A DNA stretch of 64,000 nucleotides from Alphaproteobacteria bacterium (lineage in GTDB: Bacteria; Pseudomonadota; Alphaproteobacteria; Sphingomonadales; Sphingomonadaceae), in the NCBI GenBank assembly GCA_018970445.1, contig JAGWWF010000011.1:1-64000 (forward strand), given 5' to 3'. A program made the translations under genes and the position numbers. Under the pieces are notes generated by a model. The model was given only the letters and a program-made list of their open reading frames with translations. It had not been told where the DNA came from and made no database searches. Each line of letters begins with the position of its first letter. Position 1 is the first letter of the stretch. Below are positions 43,486 to 50,812 of this stretch, one piece after another.

Positions 43486-45657
43486 ATGACCGTGATCAAC
43501 ACCAACATCAACGCGCTGACCGCCCAGAATGCGCAGCGCACTGCCAACAATGCAATGGGCACCGCGATGCAGCGTCTGTCCACCGGCCTGCGCATCAACA
43601 GCGCCAAGGATGATGCCGCCGGCCTGGCCATCAGCCAGAAGATGACATCGGACGTGCGCGGCCTGGCGGTTGCCATGCGCAACGCCAATGATGGCATCAG
43701 CATGGCCCAGACGGCGGAAAGCGCCATGGGCGAAGTCACCAACATGTTGCAGCGCATGCGCGAACTGGCCGTGCAATCGGCCAACGGCACGCTGACCGGC
43801 ACCGATCGCCAGGCCCTGCAATCGGAAGTGAAGCAGCTGGTGGGCGAAATCGACAATATCGGCGTGCGCACCAACTTCAACGGCCAGAAGCTGCTGGACG
43901 GTTCGGCCCGTTCGGTGAAGCTGCAAACCGGCAGCCGCGCCGGCGAAACGGTGAATTTCAGCCTGAATTCCACCCGCGCCCGCGATCTGGGCCTGGGTTC
44001 CAGCCCGGCGCTGTCGGCCACTGGCGCGTTCGAAGCCACGGCGGCCAACCTGACCGCCAACCAGGCGCTGCGCGGCGGCGATCTGGTGATCAACGGCGTG
44101 GCCATCGGTTCGACGCTGACCACCGATGACAATCTGTCGTCGGCCAACAAATCGGCTTCGGCCATCGCCAAGGCGGCATCGATCAACCGCGCCACCGAAC
44201 AGACCGGCGTGCGCGCCGTGGTGGGCAAGACGGTGATGACCGGCAGCGCCATGACCGCCGCCGCCCTCACCGGCACGGTGACGATCAACGGTGTCACCAC
44301 CGCTTCGATCAGCACCACCACCAACGCTTCCGACAGCCGCCGCCTGGTGCGCGATGCCATCAACGCCATTTCCGGCCAGACCGGCGTGCGCGCCATCGAC
44401 ACCGGCGACAACAATGGCGGCCTGCGTCTGGAGGCCGATGATGGCCGCAACATCGAACTGTCGCTCGACACGCTCACCGCTGCGGCCACCGGCCTGAAGG
44501 TGGGTGCCCAGTCGGGCAGCTTCAGCCTGGAAAGCGTGAACGGCCGGGCAATCGAGATCGGCCAGTCCACCGCCGCCACGGCGCGGATCAGCCGGTCGGG
44601 GCTGTCGGCGGGCACGTTCGAACGCGGGGTTTCGGCCGTCAGCTCCGATGCCCGCGCCGTTGCCGCCAACGCGGCGGCCATCCGCACCCTGAACAATGGC
44701 GATCTGTCGATCAACGGCGTGGCCATTCGCGCCGCCACCGCCAGCGATGACACCTTCTCCTCCACCGTGGCGGATTCGTCATCGCGTTCGGCCAGCGCCA
44801 CCGCCATTGCCGCGGCCATCAACAGCGCCACCGAACAGACCGGGGTGAAGGCGGTTGCCAACAACGTGACCTTGCGGTCGGACACCACCGCCACCACCCT
44901 GACTGGCGCCGCCGAAGTGATCCTGAACGGCACCACCATCGCCATCGATGGCCTGGTGGCCAGCGACACCGCCCAGGCCCGCCGCGAAAAGGTGGCCGCC
45001 GCCATCAACAACTTCCAGGGCGTGACCGGCGTGACCGCGGCCGACAATGGCATCGGCGGGCTTGATCTCACCGCTGCCGATGGCCGCAACCTCAGCGTGG
45101 CGATTGCGGCCGGCGGCGCCACGGCGGCCGAACTGGGCCTTGCCGGCACCACGGTGCAGGGATCGGGCACGGCCTACACCATCGCGGCCACCGCGGCGGC
45201 GGCGGAAACCGCCTATGGCACGGTGCGGCTGGAATCGGCCACCACGATCAACGTGCGCGCCGGCAGCCAGGCCTTTGGCACCGCGTCGAACTTCACGGCG
45301 CTGGGCTTCGAGGAAAATGGCTATGGCGCCAACGAGGGTGGCCTGCGCATTTCCGAAGTGGATGTGTCCACCGTGGAAGGCGCGTCGGCGGCGCTCAATG
45401 CCATCGACGAGGCACTGGGCAGCGTCAACCTCGATCGCGCCGGGATCGGTGCGGTGCAGAACCGGCTGGAAGCGGCGGTGAACAACCTGTCGTCGAACAG
45501 CACCAATCTGCAGGCCTCCCGCAGCCGCATCCAGGACACGGACTTTGCACAGGAATCGACCAACCTGTCGAAGAACCAGGTGCTGGGCCAGGCGGCGCAG
45601 GCGATGCTGGCACGGGCCAACCAGTCGGCGCAGCAGGTCACCCAGCTGCTGCAGTAA
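43486..45657 (+). CDS. Flagellin with enlarged, duplicated central domain
   Basis: 723 residues, large for a flagellin. The conserved D0/D1 ends are textbook: INTNINALTAQNAQRTANNAMG, QRLSTGLRINSAKDDAAGLAISQKM at the start and SRIQDTDFAQESTNLSKNQVLGQAAQAMLARANQSAQQV at the end. The middle contains two related modules about 208 residues apart (GGDLVINGVAI ... NRATEQTGVRAV and NGDLSINGVAI ... NSATEQTGVKAV), which form the surface-exposed part of the filament. No other flagellar gene is in the window. A ribosome site GGGAG precedes the ATG, and a terminator follows. Confidence 0.95.
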   Translation: MTVINTNINALTAQNAQRTANNAMGTAMQRLSTGLRINSAKDDAAGLAISQKMTSDVRGLAVAMRNANDGISMAQTAESAMGEVTNMLQRMRELAVQSANGTLTGTDRQALQSEVKQLVGEIDNIGVRTNFNGQKLLDGSARSVKLQTGSRAGETVNFSLNSTRARDLGLGSSPALSATGAFEATAANLTANQALRGGDLVINGVAIGSTLTTDDNLSSANKSASAIAKAASINRATEQTGVRAVVGKTVMTGSAMTAAALTGTVTINGVTTASISTTTNASDSRRLVRDAINAISGQTGVRAIDTGDNNGGLRLEADDGRNIELSLDTLTAAATGLKVGAQSGSFSLESVNGRAIEIGQSTAATARISRSGLSAGTFERGVSAVSSDARAVAANAAAIRTLNNGDLSINGVAIRAATASDDTFSSTVADSSSRSASATAIAAAINSATEQTGVKAVANNVTLRSDTTATTLTGAAEVILNGTTIAIDGLVASDTAQARREKVAAAINNFQGVTGVTAADNGIGGLDLTAADGRNLSVAIAAGGATAAELGLAGTTVQGSGTAYTIAATAAAAETAYGTVRLESATTINVRAGSQAFGTASNFTALGFEENGYGANEGGLRISEVDVSTVEGASAALNAIDEALGSVNLDRAGIGAVQNRLEAAVNNLSSNSTNLQASRSRIQDTDFAQESTNLSKNQVLGQAAQAMLARANQSAQQVTQLLQ

Positions 45658-45690
45658 GGCTGATCGGCTCCGGCTGGGGAGGGCCGGGAA

Positions 45691-45724
45691 TGGGGCGGTG
45701 CAGCCAGCACCGCCCCATTTTTTT
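45691..45724 (+). terminator. Rho-independent terminator after flagellin gene
   Basis: TGGGGCGGTGC, loop AGCCA and GCACCGCCCCA make an 11-base stem followed by a run of seven T. It ends the flagellin transcript 34 bases after the stop. Confidence 0.93.
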
Positions 45725-45781
45725 GTGGGCACAGGTTGCCGCCGCCGCCCCCGCTTGCTATCGCCGCCGCTTCCAGTGCGC

Positions 45782-45872
45782 GGAGCGGTGGCCGAGTGGT
45801 CGAAGGCGCACGCCTGGAAAGTGTGTATGGGTCAAAAGCTCATCGAGGGTTCGAATCCCTCCCGCTCCGCCA
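45782..45872 (+). tRNA. tRNA-Ser (anticodon GGA)
   Basis: A 91-base class II tRNA with a long variable arm. Acceptor GGAGCGG pairs with CCGCTCC; discriminator G and encoded CCA follow. The anticodon stem CACGC/GTGTG surrounds CTGGAAA (anticodon GGA), and the T arm is GAGGGTTCGAATCCCTC. Its 3' 26 bases plus AC are repeated 78 bases downstream. Confidence 0.96.
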
Positions 45873-45924
45873 ACTCGTCGCTGTATTGAACCCTCGATTG
45901 CTGGTCTGGCGTGTGCCACGCCGG

Positions 45925-45952
45925 GGGTTCGAATCCCTCCCGCTCCGCCAAC
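45925..45952 (+). repeat. Second copy of tRNA-Ser 3' end (att-like direct repeat)
   Basis: 28 bases (GGGTTCGAATCCCTCCCGCT onward to CCGCCAAC) are identical to 45847-45874, the T-arm, acceptor 3' strand and CCA of tRNA-Ser. No 5' half exists here, so it is not a working tRNA. Such 3'-end copies arise when an integrase uses a tRNA gene as attachment site, or from partial tRNA duplication. Confidence 0.8.
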
Positions 45953-46045
45953 CTGTCTGATCATGGCATCACCGCCACCATCGAACCTGTGGCATCTCAG
46001 GGCTTTGTCCTGGCATTAACGCACCGCTATATGCCGGCGGTCGGC

Positions 46046-46052
46046 AAGGAGG
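46046..46052 (+). promoter_or_regulatory. Strong ribosome binding site deciding a GTG start
   Basis: AAGGAGG, a near-perfect anti-16S match, lies 7 bases before the GTG at 46060. This selects GTG as the start of the alpha/beta hydrolase. Confidence 0.85.
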
Positions 46053-46059
46053 CCCAGGC

Positions 46060-47034
46060 GTGGACGCAACGGATGATATCGACCCGCTCTGGGCACCCCA
46101 GCCCGATGCGTTGCCGGGCTGGTTTCATGCAGCCCTTGCCGTCCCGCGCGAGGAGGGCTTCATCGACGTCGCGGGAACGCGCATCCATTATTTTCGCTGG
46201 GGCAACCCTTCGCATCCCCCCATCCTGATGACGCACGGCTTTCTGGCCCATGCGCGCTGCTTTGCGTTCATCGCGCCGTTTCTGGCGGCAGACCATCATG
46301 TGATTGCCTATGACCTGTCGGGCATGGGCGACAGCGACAACCGGCCCGGTTGCGACGCCCAGGCGCGCGGCGCAGAGATGGTCGGGGTGGCCGAAGCGCT
46401 TGGGTTGTTCGATGGACCGGCCAGGCCGATCATCATCGCGCACAGCTTTGGCGCGTCCGTCGGTCTCACCGCAATGGCGCTGGCCGCCGAGCGATTTTCC
46501 GGCCTGATCCTGTGCGACATGATGGTGCTGCGACCCGAAGTGCTGGAACAGCGGAACCGGCAGGGCGGTGGGCGTCCGGGTTCGGGCGATCCGGACAAGC
46601 CGCAACGCCGCTATCCGGATTATCCCACCGCGCGCAGCCGTTATGTGCTGTCCCCGCCGCAGCCGGTGGGAGAGCCATTTCTGATGGATTACATGGCCTT
46701 TCACTCGCTGCGGCGCAGCGGCGCGGAATGGACCTGGAAATTTGATCCCGAAGTCTTTCGCCAGAACAGCGCGGAGCCGGGATGGCACGAGATGGGCAAG
46801 CGCGTTGTGGCAACGCCGGGCCGCAAGGCCATCGTCTATGGCGAGGAAAGTGTGTTGTTCACGCCGGGCTCGGCTGATTATGTGCGGGAACTGGGCGGCA
46901 CCGACATTCCGATCGTCGCCATAGCGCAGGCGCGCCACCACCTGATGCTCGATCAGCCGCTGGCATTCGTGGCAGCGCTGCGCACGATCGTCGAGCTTTG
47001 GCGCGCCAACGAAAGCACGGGCCCAACCTTGTAA
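46060..47034 (+). CDS. Alpha/beta hydrolase
   Basis: 324 residues. It has the fold core ILMTHGFLAHARCF (oxyanion HGF), AYDLSGMGDSD, nucleophile elbow AHSFGAS (Ala replaces the first Gly of GxSxG), a cap region from residue about 150 to 225, and the catalytic His in QARHHLMLD. It is an esterase or C-C hydrolase-type enzyme; the substrate is unknown. It is the first gene after the tRNA-Ser repeat, its G+C content seems slightly lower than the flanks, and it may be part of the acquired segment. Confidence 0.85.
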   Translation: MDATDDIDPLWAPQPDALPGWFHAALAVPREEGFIDVAGTRIHYFRWGNPSHPPILMTHGFLAHARCFAFIAPFLAADHHVIAYDLSGMGDSDNRPGCDAQARGAEMVGVAEALGLFDGPARPIIIAHSFGASVGLTAMALAAERFSGLILCDMMVLRPEVLEQRNRQGGGRPGSGDPDKPQRRYPDYPTARSRYVLSPPQPVGEPFLMDYMAFHSLRRSGAEWTWKFDPEVFRQNSAEPGWHEMGKRVVATPGRKAIVYGEESVLFTPGSADYVRELGGTDIPIVAIAQARHHLMLDQPLAFVAALRTIVELWRANESTGPTL

Positions 47035-47151
47035 GGACGTTCCCCGGTGCGATGACGCCGCGCGCAAGGAGGCCGAAGCGGGATCGCCTTGACCTCATGC
47101 GCACAAGTTCTTGAGCGAAGCCGGCCGCTGCAAGACGGGCCGGCCGAACGA

Positions 47152-48396
47152 TCAGTGCAGCCCGGTCTCGTGGCGGCCGACAACCATGTGGTGCACCTCG
47201 TCGGGGCCATCGGCAAAGCGCAGGTGGCGCACGTCGGCATAAAGCTCGGCCAGCGGCGTCCACTGCGAAATGCCGGCGGCGCCGTGGATCTGGATGGCCT
47301 GGTCGATGATCTGGCAGGTCTTTTCCGGCACCATCGCCTTCACCATGCTCACCCACACCCGCGCCTCGCGGTTGCCCAGCACGTCCATCGCCTTGGCGGC
47401 CTTCAGCACCATCAACCGCATCGCCTCGATCTCGATGCGAGCCCGCGCGATCAGTTCCAGATTCTTGCCCAGCATGATCAGCGGGCGGCCAAACGCCTCG
47501 CGGCTGTTGCCGCGTTTCACCATGTAATCCAGCGCGATCTCGGCCTTGCCGATGGTGCGCATGCAGTGGTGGATCCGCCCCGGCCCCAGCCGCACCTGTG
47601 AAATCTCGAACCCGCGGCCTTCGCCCAGCAGGATATTTTCATACGGCACCCTTACGTTTTCAAAGCGCAGATGCATGTGGCCGCGCGGCGCATGATCTTC
47701 GCTGAACACGTGCATCGGCCCCAGGATCTTCACGCCGGGCGTGTCCATCGGCACCAGTATCTGGGATTGCTGGCTGCTCGCCGGGCCATCGTCGCTGGTG
47801 CGTACCATCACGATCATCACCTTGCAGCGCGGATCGCCAGCGCCAGAGATATAGAATTTCTCGCCATTGATCACCCAGTCCTTGCCATCACGCACGGCGC
47901 GGGTGCGGATGTTCTTGGCATCAGACGAGGCCACATCAGGCTCGGTCATGGCATAGGCCGAGCGGATTTCACCGGCGAGCAGCGGCTCCAGCCAGCGCCT
48001 CTTCTGCTCGGGCGTGCCCACCCGTTCCAGCACTTCCATGTTGCCGGTGTCGGGCGCCGAACAGTTCAATGATTCCGATGCCAGCGGCACCTTGCCCAGT
48101 TCGGCGGCGATATAGGCATAATCCAGATTGCTTAAGCCTTCGCCGGTTTCGGCATTGGGCAGGAAGAAATTCCACAGGCCCGCCGCCTTGGCCTTGTCCT
48201 TCGCCGTCTGCAGCAGTTCCAGCTGCCCCGGTGCCCAGCTCCAGCGATCGGCCCGGCCCTTGCCCAGTGCCTCGAACTCCTCCGCAATCGGCACGACATT
48301 GTCGTTGATGTGGCGGACAACGGCATCAAACAGCGGCCGCGCCTTTTCCGACATGCGCAGATCGTTCATCTCGGCATTGGTGAAGATATTGGTCAT
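47152..48396 (-). CDS. Acyl-CoA dehydrogenase
   Basis: 414 residues. The flavoprotein fold signatures AYAMTEPDVASSDAKNI, INGEKFYISGAGDPRCK, LGPGRIHHCMRTIGKAEIALDYM, EAFGRPL and IQIHGAAGISQWTPLAELYADVRHLRFADGPDEVH are those of the ACAD10/11-like acyl-CoA dehydrogenases of alphaproteobacteria. It oxidises an acyl-CoA using FAD, passing electrons to ETF; the chain preference is unknown. Its base composition is that of the host chromosome, unlike the neighbouring islet. ATG at 48396 follows a GAGG ribosome site. Confidence 0.92.
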   Translation of the reverse strand: MTNIFTNAEMNDLRMSEKARPLFDAVVRHINDNVVPIAEEFEALGKGRADRWSWAPGQLELLQTAKDKAKAAGLWNFFLPNAETGEGLSNLDYAYIAAELGKVPLASESLNCSAPDTGNMEVLERVGTPEQKRRWLEPLLAGEIRSAYAMTEPDVASSDAKNIRTRAVRDGKDWVINGEKFYISGAGDPRCKVMIVMVRTSDDGPASSQQSQILVPMDTPGVKILGPMHVFSEDHAPRGHMHLRFENVRVPYENILLGEGRGFEISQVRLGPGRIHHCMRTIGKAEIALDYMVKRGNSREAFGRPLIMLGKNLELIARARIEIEAMRLMVLKAAKAMDVLGNREARVWVSMVKAMVPEKTCQIIDQAIQIHGAAGISQWTPLAELYADVRHLRFADGPDEVHHMVVGRHETGLH

Positions 48397-48506
48397 CGTC
48401 TCAGGTCCTCTTGTCCGCCCGCAGGCTGACCGCCCCGCCACGGGCGCGCAAGCCCATATTTGGTGAGGGTCCTGGGACGTAGGCTCATCAAGCCGCGCGG
48501 CTGTTT

Positions 48507-48528
48507 TCGACGACAATTCGGTCGTCTA
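48507..48528. promoter_or_regulatory. Inverted repeat TCGACGAC-N6-GTCGTCTA, possible TetR-type operator
   Basis: Eight-base arms with one mismatch around AATTCG, about 110 bases upstream of the acyl-CoA dehydrogenase start and at the edge of the A+T-richer islet. TetR-family repressors of fatty-acid genes use similar sites, but no regulator gene is adjacent. Confidence 0.3.
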
Positions 48529-48572
48529 ATAGTTGAGATACACTTTCCAAAAGCTGCCAAACATTCAGGGTA

Positions 48573-49742
48573 TCAAGACAGCTGATTGTTCCAGATTAAG
48601 CGTTGATCATCGTCAGGTATTTGTTTGCGTTCGCTGGACCATCCCGGAGCCAAAAGCTGACCTGCTTTTCGAAAATAATTCACTTGGCGGCCAAGCCACG
48701 ATCGAGTGACGGAAAAATCTTCTAGCACCTGAGGCCATAGTTCGCCCCATGTCACTTCCTCTCCACCTGCAGCAATTAGCCGATTTTTGAGCTGTATCGG
48801 CGCTTGCAATTGGCTCCGCCTAATCACCTGAGAGCTCCGATCATTTGGAACTGCGTCTGACCCGTCAGCAAAAAAGTCACCCATCGCCGAATTTTCCGCC
48901 TTCTTATTTGCCTTTGCGACAGAGCGAACCTCGGCTTGAGCACCAAGCGCTATACTTTCGCTTTTCCGGAATATTTCAAGGCCTCGGGAGTGTCGAGACA
49001 GGAAGATGAGCTTGTACAGTGGGCGATTGTGAAGCACCTTGTCTACGGTAATGACTGGTGCATAAGCGTACCCTGGTGTTGACCGCAACGCTTCAACTGC
49101 TAAGTCTTCATACATCTGTTCGCGTTCAGCACCGGTAAGACCGTTAATCAGGTCGCGCCAACCCTCTTTCCCAGCTAGAGATAGCCAAGCCTCCAATTTT
49201 GGTATCAAATCTGTCCCACCAAATCGGTTTGCAAAATCAAACATAAAATTGACCAACGCTTCAGCATTCTGACGTTGAAGTAATGGCATCATCGCGCCAA
49301 TCTCAGGAAAACCCTTTGGATCAATCAGCGTGAAAGAAAATGCTGACGAAGGAATTGAGGCGGCGATTTTGGCCGTATGATCCTCCATCATTCCCTTGAG
49401 CGGAGAAATTTCAATTTTAGGGAACCGCTTGATGGCCTGTTCGAGCTGTGTGTATGCTCTGGAGTCTTTCTCAACGAGGAAGGCTCGCATTTTGATAAGA
49501 CGACCTTTGCTCTCGTAAAACTCGAGTATCTTCGTCATATGTTTGAGGGCGATCCCGAACGATGTATCGTCAAAATGTTCGCCAGCAGTTGACTTCCATG
49601 GGCCGGCAAAGCCATCGACATAGACAAATTCTCTGTATCGTGAGCAAATTATCCCAAGGGCGGCCTTCAGATACTCGTCAAGAAACGTATGCTTTACAAA
49701 CGCCTGTTCGCGGCCGGCATAGTGCTTAAAATCAATGGACAT
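48573..49742 (-). CDS. tcmP: Three-Cys-motif partner protein TcmP
   Basis: 389 residues, recognised as TcmP from its start (FKHYAGREQAFVKHTFLDEYL), FVYVDGFAGPW (residues about 40-49), FLVEKDS (about 88-93) and FTLIDPKGFPEIG (about 137-149). DGFAGP, the acidic residue after the next strand, and DPKG sit where motifs I, II and IV of Rossmann methyltransferases would, so a SAM-dependent nucleic-acid methyltransferase-like fold is a reasonable inference. The C-terminal about 80 residues look like a winged helix (VTWGELWPQVL, SWLGRQVNYFRKAGQL). TcmP genes are known to pair with PF07505 three-Cys proteins, as here; the start overlaps the partner's stop (TAATG). The gene is visibly richer in A+T than its surroundings. 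Function unknown. Confidence 0.9.
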   Translation of the reverse strand: MSIDFKHYAGREQAFVKHTFLDEYLKAALGIICSRYREFVYVDGFAGPWKSTAGEHFDDTSFGIALKHMTKILEFYESKGRLIKMRAFLVEKDSRAYTQLEQAIKRFPKIEISPLKGMMEDHTAKIAASIPSSAFSFTLIDPKGFPEIGAMMPLLQRQNAEALVNFMFDFANRFGGTDLIPKLEAWLSLAGKEGWRDLINGLTGAEREQMYEDLAVEALRSTPGYAYAPVITVDKVLHNRPLYKLIFLSRHSRGLEIFRKSESIALGAQAEVRSVAKANKKAENSAMGDFFADGSDAVPNDRSSQVIRRSQLQAPIQLKNRLIAAGGEEVTWGELWPQVLEDFSVTRSWLGRQVNYFRKAGQLLAPGWSSERKQIPDDDQRLIWNNQLS

Positions 49743-50479
49743 TAGCCGACGGCGGCCTTCATGGCAGGGAATTCATTCCATTCACGCCCGTCAAGATCGC
49801 GTCCGCCGCTTTTTGGTCTTATGCCCCCCCATTGTTTGAAAAAGAACGAAACGCCTTGCCGAGCACATTCATCACGGATTTGCCGCGCCCAGTCGATATT
49901 GAGAACTCGAGCGCCCGGTCCGCTCTCGCCCCCTGCTATAACCCAATGAATGCCAGATAAATCCACTTGTCCCACTGGACCGATAAGAGGCTCGACCGAG
50001 AGGAATCTGACAGTGGCGGGGGCATGGCGGAGATGCTCGATTCGGGCAGCGCCCTTTGCATCCTCAACTGAAACGCCTAGCCAGATGTGTTCTGGCGCAC
50101 GGCGGTCGTGATAGCGTTTCTTGAGGTAATCCCGCATGCGCGAACTGCGTTTGGTGAGCACTTGGAACACATGCCAATCTGTTGCTTCCATCGTATCAAA
50201 CACGGCATCGATAAATGACGCTGACACACCTTTGTGAAACAGGTCACTCATAGAGTTTACGAAGATCATCCGGCCCCGCTTCCATCGAAGGGGCTGGTCC
50301 AAGCGATCAGGTCGAAGGGTCAAATCAAACCCTTTTTCAAACGGGTGGCCCGGTATGCCTCGCCACCGTTCTGCAAAGCGCTCAGCATAGCAATTGTCGC
50401 AACCAGCCGTTATTTTGGTGCAACCTGTTACAGGGTTCCAAGTGGCATCAGTCCACTCAATCGCACTGCCGTCAGCCAT
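49742..50479 (-). CDS. DUF5131 / phage Gp37-Gp68-like three-cysteine protein
   Basis: 245 residues of the PF07505 (DUF5131) family. AIEWTDATWNPVTGC begins the domain, with Cys20, Cys27 and Cys30 in C-x6-C-x2-C (CTKITAGCDNCYAERFAERW). This arrangement suggests an iron-sulfur or radical-SAM-like centre. FVNSMSDLFHKGV, FQVLTKRSSRM, WLGVSVED, RFLSVEPLIGP and VIAGGESGPGARV, all family hallmarks, follow. The family occurs in phages and mobile regions. The ATG at 50479 was chosen for its GGAGG ribosome site 5 bases away; it is the first gene of the pair with tcmP. No biochemical role is established to my knowledge. Confidence 0.9.
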   Translation of the reverse strand: MADGSAIEWTDATWNPVTGCTKITAGCDNCYAERFAERWRGIPGHPFEKGFDLTLRPDRLDQPLRWKRGRMIFVNSMSDLFHKGVSASFIDAVFDTMEATDWHVFQVLTKRSSRMRDYLKKRYHDRRAPEHIWLGVSVEDAKGAARIEHLRHAPATVRFLSVEPLIGPVGQVDLSGIHWVIAGGESGPGARVLNIDWARQIRDECARQGVSFFFKQWGGIRPKSGGRDLDGREWNEFPAMKAAVG

Positions 50480-50812
50480 GAGGGCCTCCAAGAACATTAC
50501 AGGAACATAACGATGCGAAGGTGGCTTTGCAACGCGTTTTGCCGCCTAATGCGGCAGGAATCACAGCGCGCGTTCGAAGGCAAGAGAATGTTGTTGGATC
50601 GCGAAGGTCTGCTTTCGACCAATTCCGTTCAAAACCGGACAGCAGCAACCCTCCCCATTGCAGACGTTCCCGCTTCTGCGTTCACGACCCAAGGCCGGTT
50701 TTCCGTGTGACTGTATCGATCATCGGCGCTTGCAACACCGCAAGATCGACGCCTAACATCAACGATGAGGCCGACACGTCGCCAATCCGACGACGAACAG
50801 GTCGGGGAGCAA
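50480..50812. other. Gene-free gap, islet boundary
   Basis: 333 bases of intermediate composition between the divergent DUF5131 and amidohydrolase genes, so it must hold the tcm operon promoter. I see no convincing gene. The segment about 50605-50700 (GGTCTGCTTTCGACCAATTC onward, with GTTCAAAACCGGAC and CATTGCAGACGTTC) resembles degenerate non-coding repeats seen in sphingomonad intergenic regions. Confidence 0.5.

Noticed and set aside
43407-45170. Ser/Ala-rich frame opposite the flagellin gene
   Set aside because: A composition artefact of the repetitive flagellin sequence.
45690-46019. Possible small protein reading through tRNA-Ser
   Set aside because: It overlaps the terminator and the whole tRNA; no ribosome site.
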